Source of the DNA: Xiphydria camelus
Taxonomy: Eukaryota > Arthropoda > Insecta > Hymenoptera > Xiphydriidae
Length of the DNA stretch: 64,000 nt
Assembly (NCBI GenBank): GCA_963678675.1
Contig: OY783196.1
Location: 29,366,827 to 29,430,826, forward strand
Direction of reading: 5' to 3'
In this document: positions 37,201 through 48,956 of the stretch, piece by piece
Layout of the letters: the number at the start of each line of letters is the position of its first letter
How positions within the stretch are numbered: position 1 is the stretch's first letter
The notes under the pieces: generated by a model
What the model was told of the DNA's origin: nothing
Database searches by the model: none
The model's input: the letters and a program-made list of their open reading frames with translations, nothing else
Program-made: the position numbers and the translations under genes

Positions 37201-38484
37201 CCGCGTGAGTTTTTCTCGCCCCGTGGATTTCTCAACCCACTGCGAGTCTGCAACGCAGACGCGCCCTTATAAATCCACCGTAACTGCAGTCAGTTTTTTG
37301 CCCGCGCTCGCGTATCTTCCGCACACACACACACCGCGAGCTGGTCTTCGACCGACGTGCTTATATCCACTTTCTCGCGTCACGTGAAAGCAAGTACACA
37401 ATAAACCTATACCGCGCAGGAGCTGTTTTCGTCGTCGTCCTTGTTTGCCGAGGATGCTTCTACCCTCGCCCCTCGTCTTCAAGGAGGGATTCGAGTATGA
37501 TAATATCGCGGAGGGATGCGCGGGCGAGCACACTCACCTGAGCTTATTGCTTCCTTCGAAATCGACGCCTACACGCGTGCGGTATGCGTCATCCGACACT
37601 CATTTTTTCGCCAATTCGTACACCGCCGCGCACTAGCCGGGCAACCGCAGTAGTAACGGCCGTGTATCGTCGGACGACCAGGCGAAAGGAGCCGTATTGT
37701 CATTTATCTTTAAGAAATCGTGCTCCACGTCCTGAATTTACAGTAAATACCTACAGCCGCCTACGTACAGCACCGCGAGCGTCTCGAGGAATCGAAGAAA
37801 GTCCTCCCTTAATGCAAAGATCGTATCGGCTCCGGCCGAGTGGTGCCGCGTCCGGGACAAGGAACGGAAGGAGTGAGGATCACAGGTCGATCTCGTGCCT
37901 CGAGGCGCGGCTCCTTTCTTTCCGGCAAGGCGATTCCCCTCCCTCGCCCCCGTAGTAAACCCTCCGCTTTTCCACCCCCTCCGTCCCTCTTCCTTGATAA
38001 ACTTATTCTTCAACGAGCTCAAAGGTGGATTACTCCCCCTCCAACCCTCTCTCCTCGCCCCTCTCGACGACTCGTTTCGCGATCGTAACCCCTTCCACCC
38101 CCACCCATCCGTATCCCATCTCGAAGCATAAAAGTGAAATGACGCGCCACCGAAAGAACCTCCGTCGCGCCGCCCGCGCCGTATATCTCACCGCGCTAAA
38201 GGCCATATGTCGTCGCTCGGCCCTCTCTCGGCCATCCTCCGCCGTACAGCAACCCCCTGTCGAAAAACACCCCCGCGGCGTTTGTGATTTATCGCAAAAA
38301 TGTCCCGCGCGAGCGCGCGAGGGGCGCTTTTTGCCGCGGCGAGCAACAGAAGGACATTAGGGCGAAAATGAATTAGGGCGCCGCGCCGAGTGGTTCGAAA
38401 AGAAAATCTGAGAGCACCGCGTTTTTATGCCTGGCGCGCGAGAGCTAGGGGCCACCCGCGGCGACTGCGGCGTCGTGGGTCAAC

Positions 38485-38487
<3 letters not shown>

Positions 38488-38520
<33 letters not shown>
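38488..38520. repeat. (GA)n microsatellite
   Basis: About 16 uninterrupted GA units. Confidence 0.9.
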
Positions 38521-38521
<1 letters not shown>

Positions 38522-40387
38522 CCAAGAGGAGCCTCATCTTTTCGTTGGGGGAGTGGATCGCGAAGGAGAGCGTGCTCCCCTCTCTTTCTTTCTCTCTCTC
38601 GAATCCCCCACGGCTGTGGTTCGCTCCGGCTATTATATGGACTCTCGATTTCAGCGCGCGTCGGACATTCGCTTCATCGGGTCTCGAACTATTCGCAGCA
38701 CGTCGTCGGGAGATCGACCCGCGGCCCCGAGCCCCTCGACCCTTCCTACGGGGAATGTAGCTCGTATCCAGAATTCGCTCGAAATTTCGGGCGAAAGCCC
38801 GCTCCGATCTTGGAATCGGGGTGAAAGGTAAAGAGCCGAAGGGAGGGGGGGGGGGTGGATTAGAGGGGAGAGAATATTGGTAGGGCTAGGTGAGCGAGGA
38901 ATAATAAGGGCCGAACGCACGCGTCGGTGAAGGTACACCAGCCTGACCCTAACCATCGTTACATTACCCGTAAATATCCATGGGACGTCCATGGGGCGAC
39001 CTGAGGATATTCCTCGGGAAAATTCGCTCGCGCGAAGCGACGAAGGTAGACCCTTCAGATTACCGCACGACGACGAAACGCTCAACTCTCCCTCCCGTGG
39101 CACGAGAACGCCCATCGAATCTACAGGAACAATGGTTTCGATCGAAAAAATCCCTTTGAAGATGCGAGCTTATTTTTCTCGTATCGAAATTCAGAGAAAA
39201 TAGGACGACGCATGAAGCCGAGGAGGATATACATACATAACGAGCCGAAATCCGCTGTGAAGTTCCAACTACAAATTCGAACCCGTCGAAACGTTTTCGC
39301 TGTACGCTAAACGCCCCTATAACGACTTTTGCGAGAAGCCGCAAAAAAATGCGTGTCCATAAATTCCAATTTGGTCGTCGCCGACGACGGGGTACGACGC
39401 CCCGTGTACAGGAGCGACGATGGTGCCCGCAGAGGCGGTGCGGTGCGGTCCTCCGCGGGGCAAAAAATAATGGCGAACAAACACGACCCGTTTGTTGATA
39501 AACAATGGCCGTGATTTATCCGGTAGCTTTATCAGCAAATCGAACCCATTCGTCATTTATCAGTGCGCGACGCTCGGCTGCTGCGGATAAACGATCGGAA
39601 CGCCATAACGGCAATGCTCTACCTCCGCGCCGATCCGACGCCCCGTGAATGAAGGCTTCACGCTTTGGCCAGTTCGCGATACGAAACGTCCGCCGTGAAT
39701 TACGGCCGACCGGCCAACGCGACGCGCCCGTTTTGACGTGGATATTGCACGGGCTGATAGAGCGCACGGTTTGCAGCTCCATTAAAATCGTGCCTCGCGG
39801 CGTACGCGAATGTTCCGTGGCTCGCCGTGATCTATTACATGATCCGAATGCGAGGGGGTGGAGGGATGGTGATCTCTAACTGGTATATTATCTGGAATGA
39901 CGACGTCTCGTTGTCTCTTTTTTCCTTTCTCATTCCGTCAAGGTACTTCCTGAGAAACGTTTACTCCCACGCTGTTCAAAGGGATCGAGGGGTGGAGGGA
40001 GGAGGAAAGCGTCGCGCAATGAGAGATTCCCGACGTTAATTCGACAGTTAAGAGCATTCGCGAGGAAGGCGGGGAGAGAGGACGAAATTTTTTAATTTAA
40101 TCCGTGTAGGTGTAACGGAAGATCGCGAAATCCTCGTTCGGTTAAATTTCTTATTCGAAATGATATGTTTTTTATACGGGTCGATTAGAGATATCAACAG
40201 CATCTTTACGCTTTGGGGTGTTTTAAAAGAGTCGTAAAAAGGAAGCTGAAATAAACACCCGTGTATGAAATCCACATAGGAAACACTCCTCCTCCTCCTC
40301 CTGACAGAGAGCCCCATCTTTCGGTACCTACGTGGAGATCCCTACACAAAACCCACCCCGCTAACCCCTCTGTCCTGTCCCAAGAAA

Positions 40388-40435
40388 GAGAGCACTCTTT
40401 CGTCCAGAAGGTCGATTATCGGGACGAGTGCTCTC
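40388..40435. repeat. Small hairpin
   Basis: GAGAGCACT, then a short bulge and CGTCC, pair with GGACG plus AGTGCTCTC, leaving a ~16-nt loop. About 14 base pairs. No other support for a function. Confidence 0.4.
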
Positions 40436-43400
40436 GTTGAACGTCCTCCCCGCAAGCCGAGGCACGATTGCCCTGTTACGCGGTCGAACGGATTTCGAGA
40501 TCGCGCGTAACACAACGCGAAAGAAACACGCGCAAACGCATCGTCGCGAGCGAAGCGCGCTCCATTCATCTTCGTTCGCGTCTACTATCCGGTTAATTTT
40601 CCGGCCACTTCGTTCGCGGTTTCTCCACCGCCCTCCTTCCCCCCTGTGTTTACATGCATATTTCATTACTTTTGCGAGAGCGTGTCGAGGGTCCTTTCTC
40701 GTGGTCGAACTTATCGTTAGCCACGTAGCAGCGTCATGAATAATATTATAATTCTTTCTTTCGCGGGGAAGAAAGAAACCGCGTATATAGATATACGCCT
40801 TGGCTCGCAGAATAAAGTTCGTCTGATTTATCTCTTCTTATTAAGAGTGCGTGATACGTTCGGTACTCGAGATTAATTCACCGCGAGATGCACTCTTTTT
40901 AATTTACCTCATCTTCCGATGCTCGTTGCATCGGGATACAAAGGAAGATGAGCGCATCGCGAGGGGAATACGTTGCAGTCGCATTGCAGACTGGGAATCT
41001 CCGTGAATCGACGGGTATATCGAAAGACGGGCAACACAGACAATTACGGCATCGATGACAGGGAAATGCCTCGGTGGACGGTGCGGTAGCGTCCGTGAAT
41101 AATTCCTGATCGATATACCGGAGAACAAACGACGTACCCACATTCATCCGCGGGTGTATATGTAGAGCGGAGAGACGGTGGAGGCTATAAGATTACAAGG
41201 TAGACGCAACAAATGAGGGTTGGCTGGAAATAAACTATAATTACGAGGGTGCTCCCACTCATTGTCAGAAAATTGTTTCGCTTATCCACACAACCGGAGT
41301 TTCGCGAATAACGCTCGATCCGCCTAACGCGGAGCTTTCGTCGTCGAACGGATGTGTTTATGTAATTTTCGTATGAATATTTCGTCGAAAATCGCAACGA
41401 TATATGTTTCGAAATAAACGCCACGATGGGTGTATCATTTTTATCCCACTTTACTCCGCGCTTTGCTACGGGTCGATTCCACCTCGCCGTTCTTTTCGTA
41501 ATGAAATACGAAGTCACAAGCGATATCGACGGTAATGATCCGCGCATGAATAGCGTCTATTATACCTATGCCGTAATGTCGTAGAGAATGAAAAGAAGTT
41601 GGGACGGAGTGTACTGTTCGTGAGAAAAAGAGAGAGAAAGAGAAGTAAAGGAGAGGTTTCGCCTGCGGGAGCTTTAATTTTTTTTTAACGGCCTCGTCTC
41701 TATTCTTCGATCTCGGGCTCCTATTGAAATTTGCGTTTAACGAGGCCGCCTCATCGGCTCTTAAAGGCGCGGACGGAGATATCGAGCCACGGACTATATC
41801 GACATTGGGGCAATGTAATGCGCCCGGGTTATTTGCCGAGCTCGAGAAATGATCGATGGTGAGATTGCAATTGTATCGCCCTATAACCCCTAGGAATATA
41901 CGGACGCGTAGGGAAGATGGGTTGCACGGGGAGATACACCGCCAGTATTGATTTCGACGGTCGGGACTGATAGTTAATAACATAGGCGCAGCTCACGCAT
42001 CGCTATAGTACACTGTAAACTATCATCCTTGCAGAATTCGGCATCCAAGTCTTCATAGATCCCGAGTTCCATATCTGTTAATTCATCGCCCTCAACGTCC
42101 AGTTCTCCATACTCCCTCGTTTTTAATTACTCGGTCGTCCAATCCGTCCGACGATTCCCATCGATCGATCGCTCTCGGTATATTTCTCGTTATTTTCTCT
42201 AACGCCTCGGTATATCGATCCCTCGCGGCTATACAGTTATACGCGAAAGCCGAGAAAAGAAAGATCGTATCTCGCGGAGGCGAAGGGATGAGACACACTC
42301 TCTCCGTGGAGAGGGAGGCGGAGGAAGGGGAAAGGGCGTGAAGAACCGGCGGCGAGCATTATCTTCAGGCGCCATTTGGTTAAGTGATTTTAATTCGAGG
42401 GCTTTCAGGATAATGCGGGCCCGAAACAATCCAAGAAACGGCGGCGCGAGAAGGGGGTGGGGTGGAATACCGGTGGCAGGGAAAGATTAATCGACGGGAC
42501 GGCGAGGCTGGAGGTCCGAGAGGGTCGTCTCGAGTCAAACGGAACCACTTATCTTAATAAAGCACGAGCCGCGGTCCTGAAAACAATAGAGGTGACGGCT
42601 CAGTAAAAAGTATATGAGATCCGGTCGGTTGATGGGTGCGCTGTTGGGATAAACCCTCGCTCTCTGCTCGTGGTTCTTAAAGTTAGTCAACTTGAGGGAC
42701 GAAGTGACGCCGAGGGATCGATCCGCTGGCGGGAAGTCGAGGGCTTTTAATTGACGCGTATTGCGCTTAATAATGGGCTGAAGAGTGATTTCAACGAACG
42801 ATTCGATTAATTAATCGTAAGCTGTGAAACCTGTCACATATAACTTATCGATGCCAAGTTAATTTTTAAATTCTCCTTCGATGCTCTCTGCCAACTAATA
42901 CCGACCTTCGGTACGCTCTTATTCGAGGTTCTCATCCGAGCATTATCGTAATCAGTCCTCGCGCAGCCGGTGCAGCGGCAGGCAGCGTCAGCAGAGCCGC
43001 TGATTCAATGCCGCGCCAATTCTACAACGTTGCACTCGCACTTCGTTACGACAAAGCTGTCGCGCTGTACGAACGCGTACTCCACTTATCCCCTCCGCCC
43101 CTACGCCTTCGTAAACCCATTGAATTCGCATATCGCGCTCGTCCGTAAAGAAAATCTCAGCTCCGATACGACGCGACGGCGAAAATCAGGAAAATCTTCC
43201 GGGCTATCGGAAAATAACCGATAAGAGAGTCGCCACACAAAAGCGCGGAGGTCCTCGAAAGAGCGCCCCTCCCGCGAACTTTCCCTCCGCCTCTTTCGCT
43301 CTCATTTGCTCGCTCGTAGGTAGCCGGCGCGTTTAAAGTCCCGAAAGTGGCCCTCGCTCGGCGCTTCCCCGTGTAACGGGTGTGCCGTTTGCGACGATAA

Positions 43401-44095
43401 CCCAATTACGCGTAACTGTAGGCGCTAAGTGGCACCGCTCACACATCATGGCCCTTTGACGCCCGCTTGATAGCACGGCGGGGCTGGTCCACGAGGAGGA
43501 TCGGTGGAGGAGGTCGGAAATAGAGTTGCGGATGGCTGTAGGGGTTGAGGAAGCGAGAGAGAGAGAGAGAGTGAGTGAGAGAGAAAGGGGGCACGATTCG
43601 AGAAGAGGGTTAGGGGAAAGGAGATGAGCCCGACGATCCCGCGGGAGCCACGTGCTGATGAGTTCGCGAATGGCACGGCCATGTTGTTCGAGAGGATTTC
43701 ATTCGAGTTACTTTTAACTCAGACGTTACTCTCCGTCTCGAAGGCAACCCCGTCGTCCCGCGTTGCTTCCCGGGACACAACAGCCACTTTATTTCGACCC
43801 CTTCTATATCGTCGCTACGTATACTCGCTTCTCGACGCGTTCGTGCCTTCGTGTTTCCGGTTGTCTCGCCGAGGAGAAGAAATATCCCCGCGAGTTGCCT
43901 CGCGAGGGAAAGAGAAACGGTGATGGCGAACACGTTCGATTGAAATATCTACGTGGGAACGTCGAGTGCACGGTTTTCGACGCGACGCCTGGAGGGGGTC
44001 TCTTTCTTCTAACTTTTTTTTTATAATGCTACAAGTACGAGGATCGTCTCTGACACTCAAACGCAGTCGAAGTTTTGAATAATTCACGTTACGTA

Positions 44096-44624
44096 TTAAG
44101 ATTTCTCGAACGGTACGGGAGCTTTTTCCCTGCTAAAAGTTAGTCCACTGAAGTACAGTAACACTCTAAAGTATGTTCTTCGTGCGATGTGGCAACAATG
44201 TTTGACGTACAGTAATTTGTGTGTATCTGTGAGTTCAAAAATGGAGCCCAAAACATTTGGTCATGCATCTGTACGTCATGCAACGTTGCCACATTGACTT
44301 ATCAAAGGTTAAATTTATAAAGAACAATTAATAAAAAAATAACGGGCTTCTTAATGAACGTGAAAATTGGTACAGATGATTTTAGTTCATTAAACTTGCT
44401 GTTCACAAAATTTCAGAATTTTTTCACTATTTTTCTCAGAAATATCGCGGTTTGTTGGTTATAATCCATAAGAACACATGTTATTTCGTTATTCAAAAAT
44501 CTTTGCAACGAGCTTCTTAAAAGACTTGAAAATTTAACTGAATTTTTTTTTACCTCAATCTACCGAATGCAATCATTTTCAAGCATTTCTCGCTATTTTT
44601 AGTATAACGCTCGAGAAACCTTAA
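44096..44624 (+). mobile_element. piggyBac-type MITE, 529 bp, copy 2
   Basis: TTAA at 44096-44099 and 44621-44624. Ends are TTAAGATTTCTCGAACG (left, slightly diverged) and CGCTCGAGAAACCTTAA (right). It is highly similar over its whole length to 31320-31848 in inverse orientation. Shared landmarks are GATGTGGCAACAATGTTTGA, CAACGTTGCCACATTGACTT and TTTTAGTATAACGCTCGAG. Non-autonomous. Confidence 0.92.
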
Positions 44625-45426
44625 TTCGTTAAAAGTATTTCAAAATCTCGAGCCGCGGATAAGTATATCACTGCTTCCAGAAAATGACTCTTCCGCGACC
44701 TTCGCGGCTCGTAACTTCCGCGGGAACTCGTCGATAGCGAGAAGTTTTTTCCCTACCGCCCCGTTCTCCCTCGTCTCCACGGCCACCACGACTCCCCCCT
44801 CATCCCCGAGTCACCGCGGCCTTATACACTTCGCGGAGTATCCGATTTCCAGAATTGAAAAAGTTCGCGGAACACGAAGCTCTCGCAGACTCCTTCTCTT
44901 TAAACAGCGCCGGGTGTCAAGTTCCTTATCTGTCGCGATTAATCTGGCCGGAGGGTCCGAGTCTGCAAAACGGCACGGCGCGGCGCGCCCGCCGTTACGC
45001 GTTATCGCTTAACGGAACTTTATTTCCGCGGCACCGCCCGCGCACCGCGCTCGCCTGCAGGTATAAGTGATTATGATAACCGAACGACTCCGTAAACGTT
45101 CGCCGTTTCCTTCTCGCCTCGTCTAGTTTTTTTTTCTCTCTTTGCACCCGCGCAATCTCTCCCCTCGAAAGGCGAGTGGAGGGAAAGGGTGTCGGGGGAT
45201 CGTATCTGTACTCGAGATCCGTCGATGTAAAACGATCTCCCGCGAGCGACCGTTATTTGCAGCGAACCGGTGAGACTATAATATGCCCTGGAAATGATTT
45301 GGGGCGCTTCGAGGGCGCGAAAAGGGGCGCTGCGTTGTATAGCGATTGGCTGGTAGGAGGGGAAAAAATGTTGTTAATGAGAGAGACGCGTGATTTCGAC
45401 AGCCTTGTACGAGTTTTACCCCAGTT
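44625..45426. other. No gene recognised
   Basis: CpG-rich noncoding DNA with no supported feature. Confidence 0.5.
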
Positions 45427-45619
45427 CACTGAGAAAAAAAAAGATTAAAATTTATTCTGTTAGAAGGATAATCTGAGTACGAAAGGTAAAACAGATCAAA
45501 AATTATCCTTCCAGTGTATAAAATTTAACCTTCCTTAGGATAATTTTCGATCCACTTTACCTTTCGTACTCAGATTATCCTTCTAACAGAATAATTTGTA
45601 ATCTTTTTTTTTCTCAGTG
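45427..45619. mobile_element. Fold-back MITE, family A, copy 2
   Basis: A 193 bp element with both ends CACTGAG(A)n in inverted orientation and ~80 bp arms containing the same CTGTTAGAAGGATAATCTGA / GTACGAAAGGTAAA blocks as 19989-20183. The flanking dinucleotides read TT rather than TA, so the target site is mutated or unusual. Noncoding. Confidence 0.9.
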
Positions 45620-48600
45620 TTCCTCGAAAAGTGCTCTGTAAACCCTTCGCGATAAATCTATAGAGTGCGATTGACGGAGAAAAAGGTGAGTATCTCATTT
45701 TTACCTCGTTTCTAAAGTACTTCGCGACAACGCTCTATTTTTCCTCGCAGCGTTTTCACCTACTCGAAAATTGCACGTTCACCTGCAGATAACTGACCGC
45801 CTCCGACCTCGCGGTTGCCTTCGTCGCGCATCGGACACGAGGGAAAACGCACGCGGCGCATCGGTACGTCGGCTAAACGCTACCGGGAATATTATCCAGG
45901 CGCGTCGGGGTGCGGCTATTTGCAGAGCGTCGGTACGAGCGACGCTTTTCGAGTCTGAGAACGACGGTCGATGCCCGCGCATCGCATAACGGGCTGCTGC
46001 CACGTGCGCGACGTATTTCCGCGAAGACCCGTCTCCGTCTGACGGTTAATTATACAGGCCTGACTTAATGGAAACCCGTTCTACTTTCACGGAGAACCGC
46101 GTGGAACTTGCCTCGAACCGCGTGACACGTTCACCGGCTGTACGCGGGGGTAGGAAGCGCGCGGCACTGCCGACACTGCGGCGCATCTGTTTCGCGTATC
46201 AAAAGGCGACTTTCGAGTCATGACTCGGAATGACTTACTCTGCCCTTCTTTCATTCCATTTCCTTTCGAATTTTTCGCATTCAACATTTTCCGAAAACAC
46301 GAATTGCACTGTATATCATTGTAACTTGAGAATGTTCTACGCGTTATGCACAATTGCGATAGATTCGTGACCGCCGTGCCCGTGATCAACGTACGAGAAG
46401 CCGGCGCGAGTGACAGTCATTTCTCTTTCACCGAATAAAATCGCGCGAGAAAGCTGCAGCCGTTCCTCCGAAATTCGTCTTCAATTTTCTCGGGCGCTCG
46501 AGCGTGTAACATATCGAATTCCGCAGCGGCGACATTGGATGCGGAGTGCCGTGCCCTCCAAAATCCGAAATCCGTGCCGTGTCGCGCGATAAAATGCGGG
46601 GTAGGTGTGCGCGCGAAGTAGCAGGCTCTGAGGTTCAGCGGAGAAATTCTTACGAGTCGTTATCGGGGGAGGCGTCGATATCAAAAATTCCCATTTGGCT
46701 GGTGACGCGGGTTTGATCTTTCGGTTCGGTGGATTGTGAATTTCACCCGGGAAACATCTCCGCCGATCTTCTTTTATCGGAAATAACGACATTTCTGCCC
46801 AGCGATTCGCGCATTCCAGAGATGCTTTCCGAAGCAATCAACGCGCCGTTTAGAGAAATCGCGACGGATAAGGATCGTCATTAGACAACGGAGAAAAAGC
46901 GTTCATCCCCCCGACGACGATTAAACGCGGTACACCGGAGGACGAACGCAAAAAATCCGACGATCGAGGGCGCGCGCGCGCGCACGCTCTGCCACCGCTT
47001 TCCACGAAACGGACAACGGGATCGCGCCACCGAGACGCGTCCGTGTCCCGCGGCTAATCCTTGGGGGAAATCTAGGGATCGAGGGTCGATGCAGCCTCTC
47101 CCCTTCGATCTCCCTCTCGTCCCAGCAGATTCACCCTCGTCGTTCCCACTCCGCCGTTCACCGTCGGGCTGCTTCACTTGCTGTGTCCGATACACCCTCG
47201 CCGACATTAATCTAGGATCCGGAAGCGGGTGCGAGCGGTAAAGGGGATGCCTCCGATCGGGTCGAAGAGCGGGGTGTGTCGACGTCACCGCGCGAACATA
47301 GCGAAACTGACTGTCAAGTACAGGCCGCTTCACGTGTGCCGTATATACGCGGGGGAGGGACGCATAGGCACGGGGTATGAAGTGGCGGGGGTTGAAACGC
47401 GAGGGTATAAAGGGGAAGAACGAGGATCGTCCTCCGATTGACGTATCAGTAGCGCTATTCCCATACAGCGTTACGCTAAAAAATCGCCTCGTTCTTCCTC
47501 GGATTCTCCCAGCAATTCGACAATGATACTCGGAATGCCAATAGGTACCGCTGAGTATAACGTTCGGAAAGGGGATTCCCCCAATCGGGTCGAATAGCAG
47601 GAATGCCGTCGTAACCGCGAGTGTAACGGCTAAACAGACAATATGTGTCGTTTGCAGTGGGTCGTTCTATTACGTATTACGAGCCGTATGCTGCAGATAT
47701 AATCGTTAAGGAGGGAGATATATGGGCCGAGGGTCGCCGTTAAAGTGGATGCCCCTTTAACGGATACCTGAGGTATAGCGATGCAACGGAATTACCTATA
47801 CTTACGATCTAAACAACGCGTGATCTACTCACGCGGGAAAAATTCATTTATTCGTGGGGAATAGACATGTCTTACAAGTCTGTACGAATTCCATTCTGTT
47901 CGAACGTACACGTCTGTAAACCAGAAATACAATGTCCGGAGCGTTTTCAAAAAAGGACGAGCTCTCGAAAAGTTTGACGAGACGAAAGATGGGGCTTTCA
48001 ACGTCTACATATAAGAATCAACGTCGCTCCGAGTTCTACCCTCTTTCTTCTCGAGGCGTTCGAAGCTCGCGCCGAAGTTAGCTCTCACGTCTTGCTCGTT
48101 CGCTCCATCGACACGCGCTATAGTATACCGCGAGGGAGCTTCCAAAGTAGCGCGAAGGGTGGACCCTGCTCCGCGATTCATAAAAGATAAAGAAGCAGCG
48201 CGAGAGACGTCACGGTACTTCCGCGACGACGAGCCGAGGGCTCCGCTTCGCGTAGAGGTACCTAACCCTCCGTCGAGACGTATGAGAGAGTCGCGTAACG
48301 AGCTCGATATAAGAGTGTCGCGTCCATCCATCTCGGTGCGACGCACTCGCCGGGCCTGCGATCGATCCGTGGGTATAAAGACACGGCGCGTAAAGGCGGG
48401 GCAGTAACGAGGCACGGTAGGAGGCCGCGCGCGGAAATTCGATAATAGCAATCTCCGTCGTGGGAAAAGGCTGCGGGTACGTGAGAGAAACGTCTCGGCG
48501 AAATTCACGTTAAAAAAGGAAGACGAGAGACAATTCGCGGCGCGGGAAATGAGTCCAATGTCGACTGCTCAAAGAGGATCGTTCTCGGTCATCACCGCTG

Positions 48601-48729
48601 AATATAGCGGCTAAGAAATACGCGGTGATAACAAGGGATCGCGTACCATGCTGGGTGGCCACGATGACTAGGGTCCAAGGGAGTGCTTCGACGAATCAAT
48701 CAATAACGCAGAGAATTTCGCAATCGGTA
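45620..48729. other. No gene recognised
   Basis: CpG-rich DNA. Two weakly similar segments start AAAGGGGAT near 47240 and 47568 (both followed by ATCGGGTCGAA(G/T)AGC). A (CG)n run is near 46970-46984. No supported exon. Confidence 0.5.
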
Positions 48730-48954
48730 CGCCGAGAAACAAATTTGCTTGATCGAAATAAACACATTTTTGAATAGTCCTAAGAGCATATTCATTCGAT
48801 TAGAATAAATATCGATTGAACGAATATAAATACCTATTATTGATTTAATTCAATATTATTAGGATCAAATGGAGATTCATTCGAATCGAATAAATGTGCT
48901 CTTAGGACTATCCAAACGCATCTTTATTTCGATCGAGCAAATTTTTTCTCAGTG
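48730..48954. mobile_element. Fold-back MITE with CACTGAG-type end
   Basis: The arms carry GATCGAAATAAACACATTTT then AATAGTCCTAAGAGCATATT, mirrored at right by GTGCTCTTAGGACTATCC then ATTTCGATCGAGC. The right terminus TTTTTTCTCAGTG and left terminus CGCCGAGAAAC are flanked by TA (48728-48729, 48955-48956). The AT-rich centre contrasts with flanking DNA. Noncoding. Confidence 0.85.
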
Positions 48955-48956
48955 TA

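Larger units (their letters stand above)
34250..44095. other. No gene recognised (long noncoding stretch)
   Basis: Nearly 10 kb of CpG-rich DNA without a supported exon. Contains the GA repeat at 38488-38520, a small hairpin at about 40388-40435, a GGGTACCCGG motif repeated near 34758 and 34792, and another GA run near 43556-43572. Open frames are arginine/serine-rich and overlap on both strands. Confidence 0.5.

Noticed and set aside
38390..38831. Overlapping open frames around the GA microsatellite
   Set aside because: The translations are Arg-Glu repeats from (GA)n and serine-rich filler, with no conserved protein features.
39240..39310. A GGGTTCGAAT box on the minus strand resembling a tRNA B box
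   Set aside because: No matching T-arm stem, acceptor stem or A box around it.
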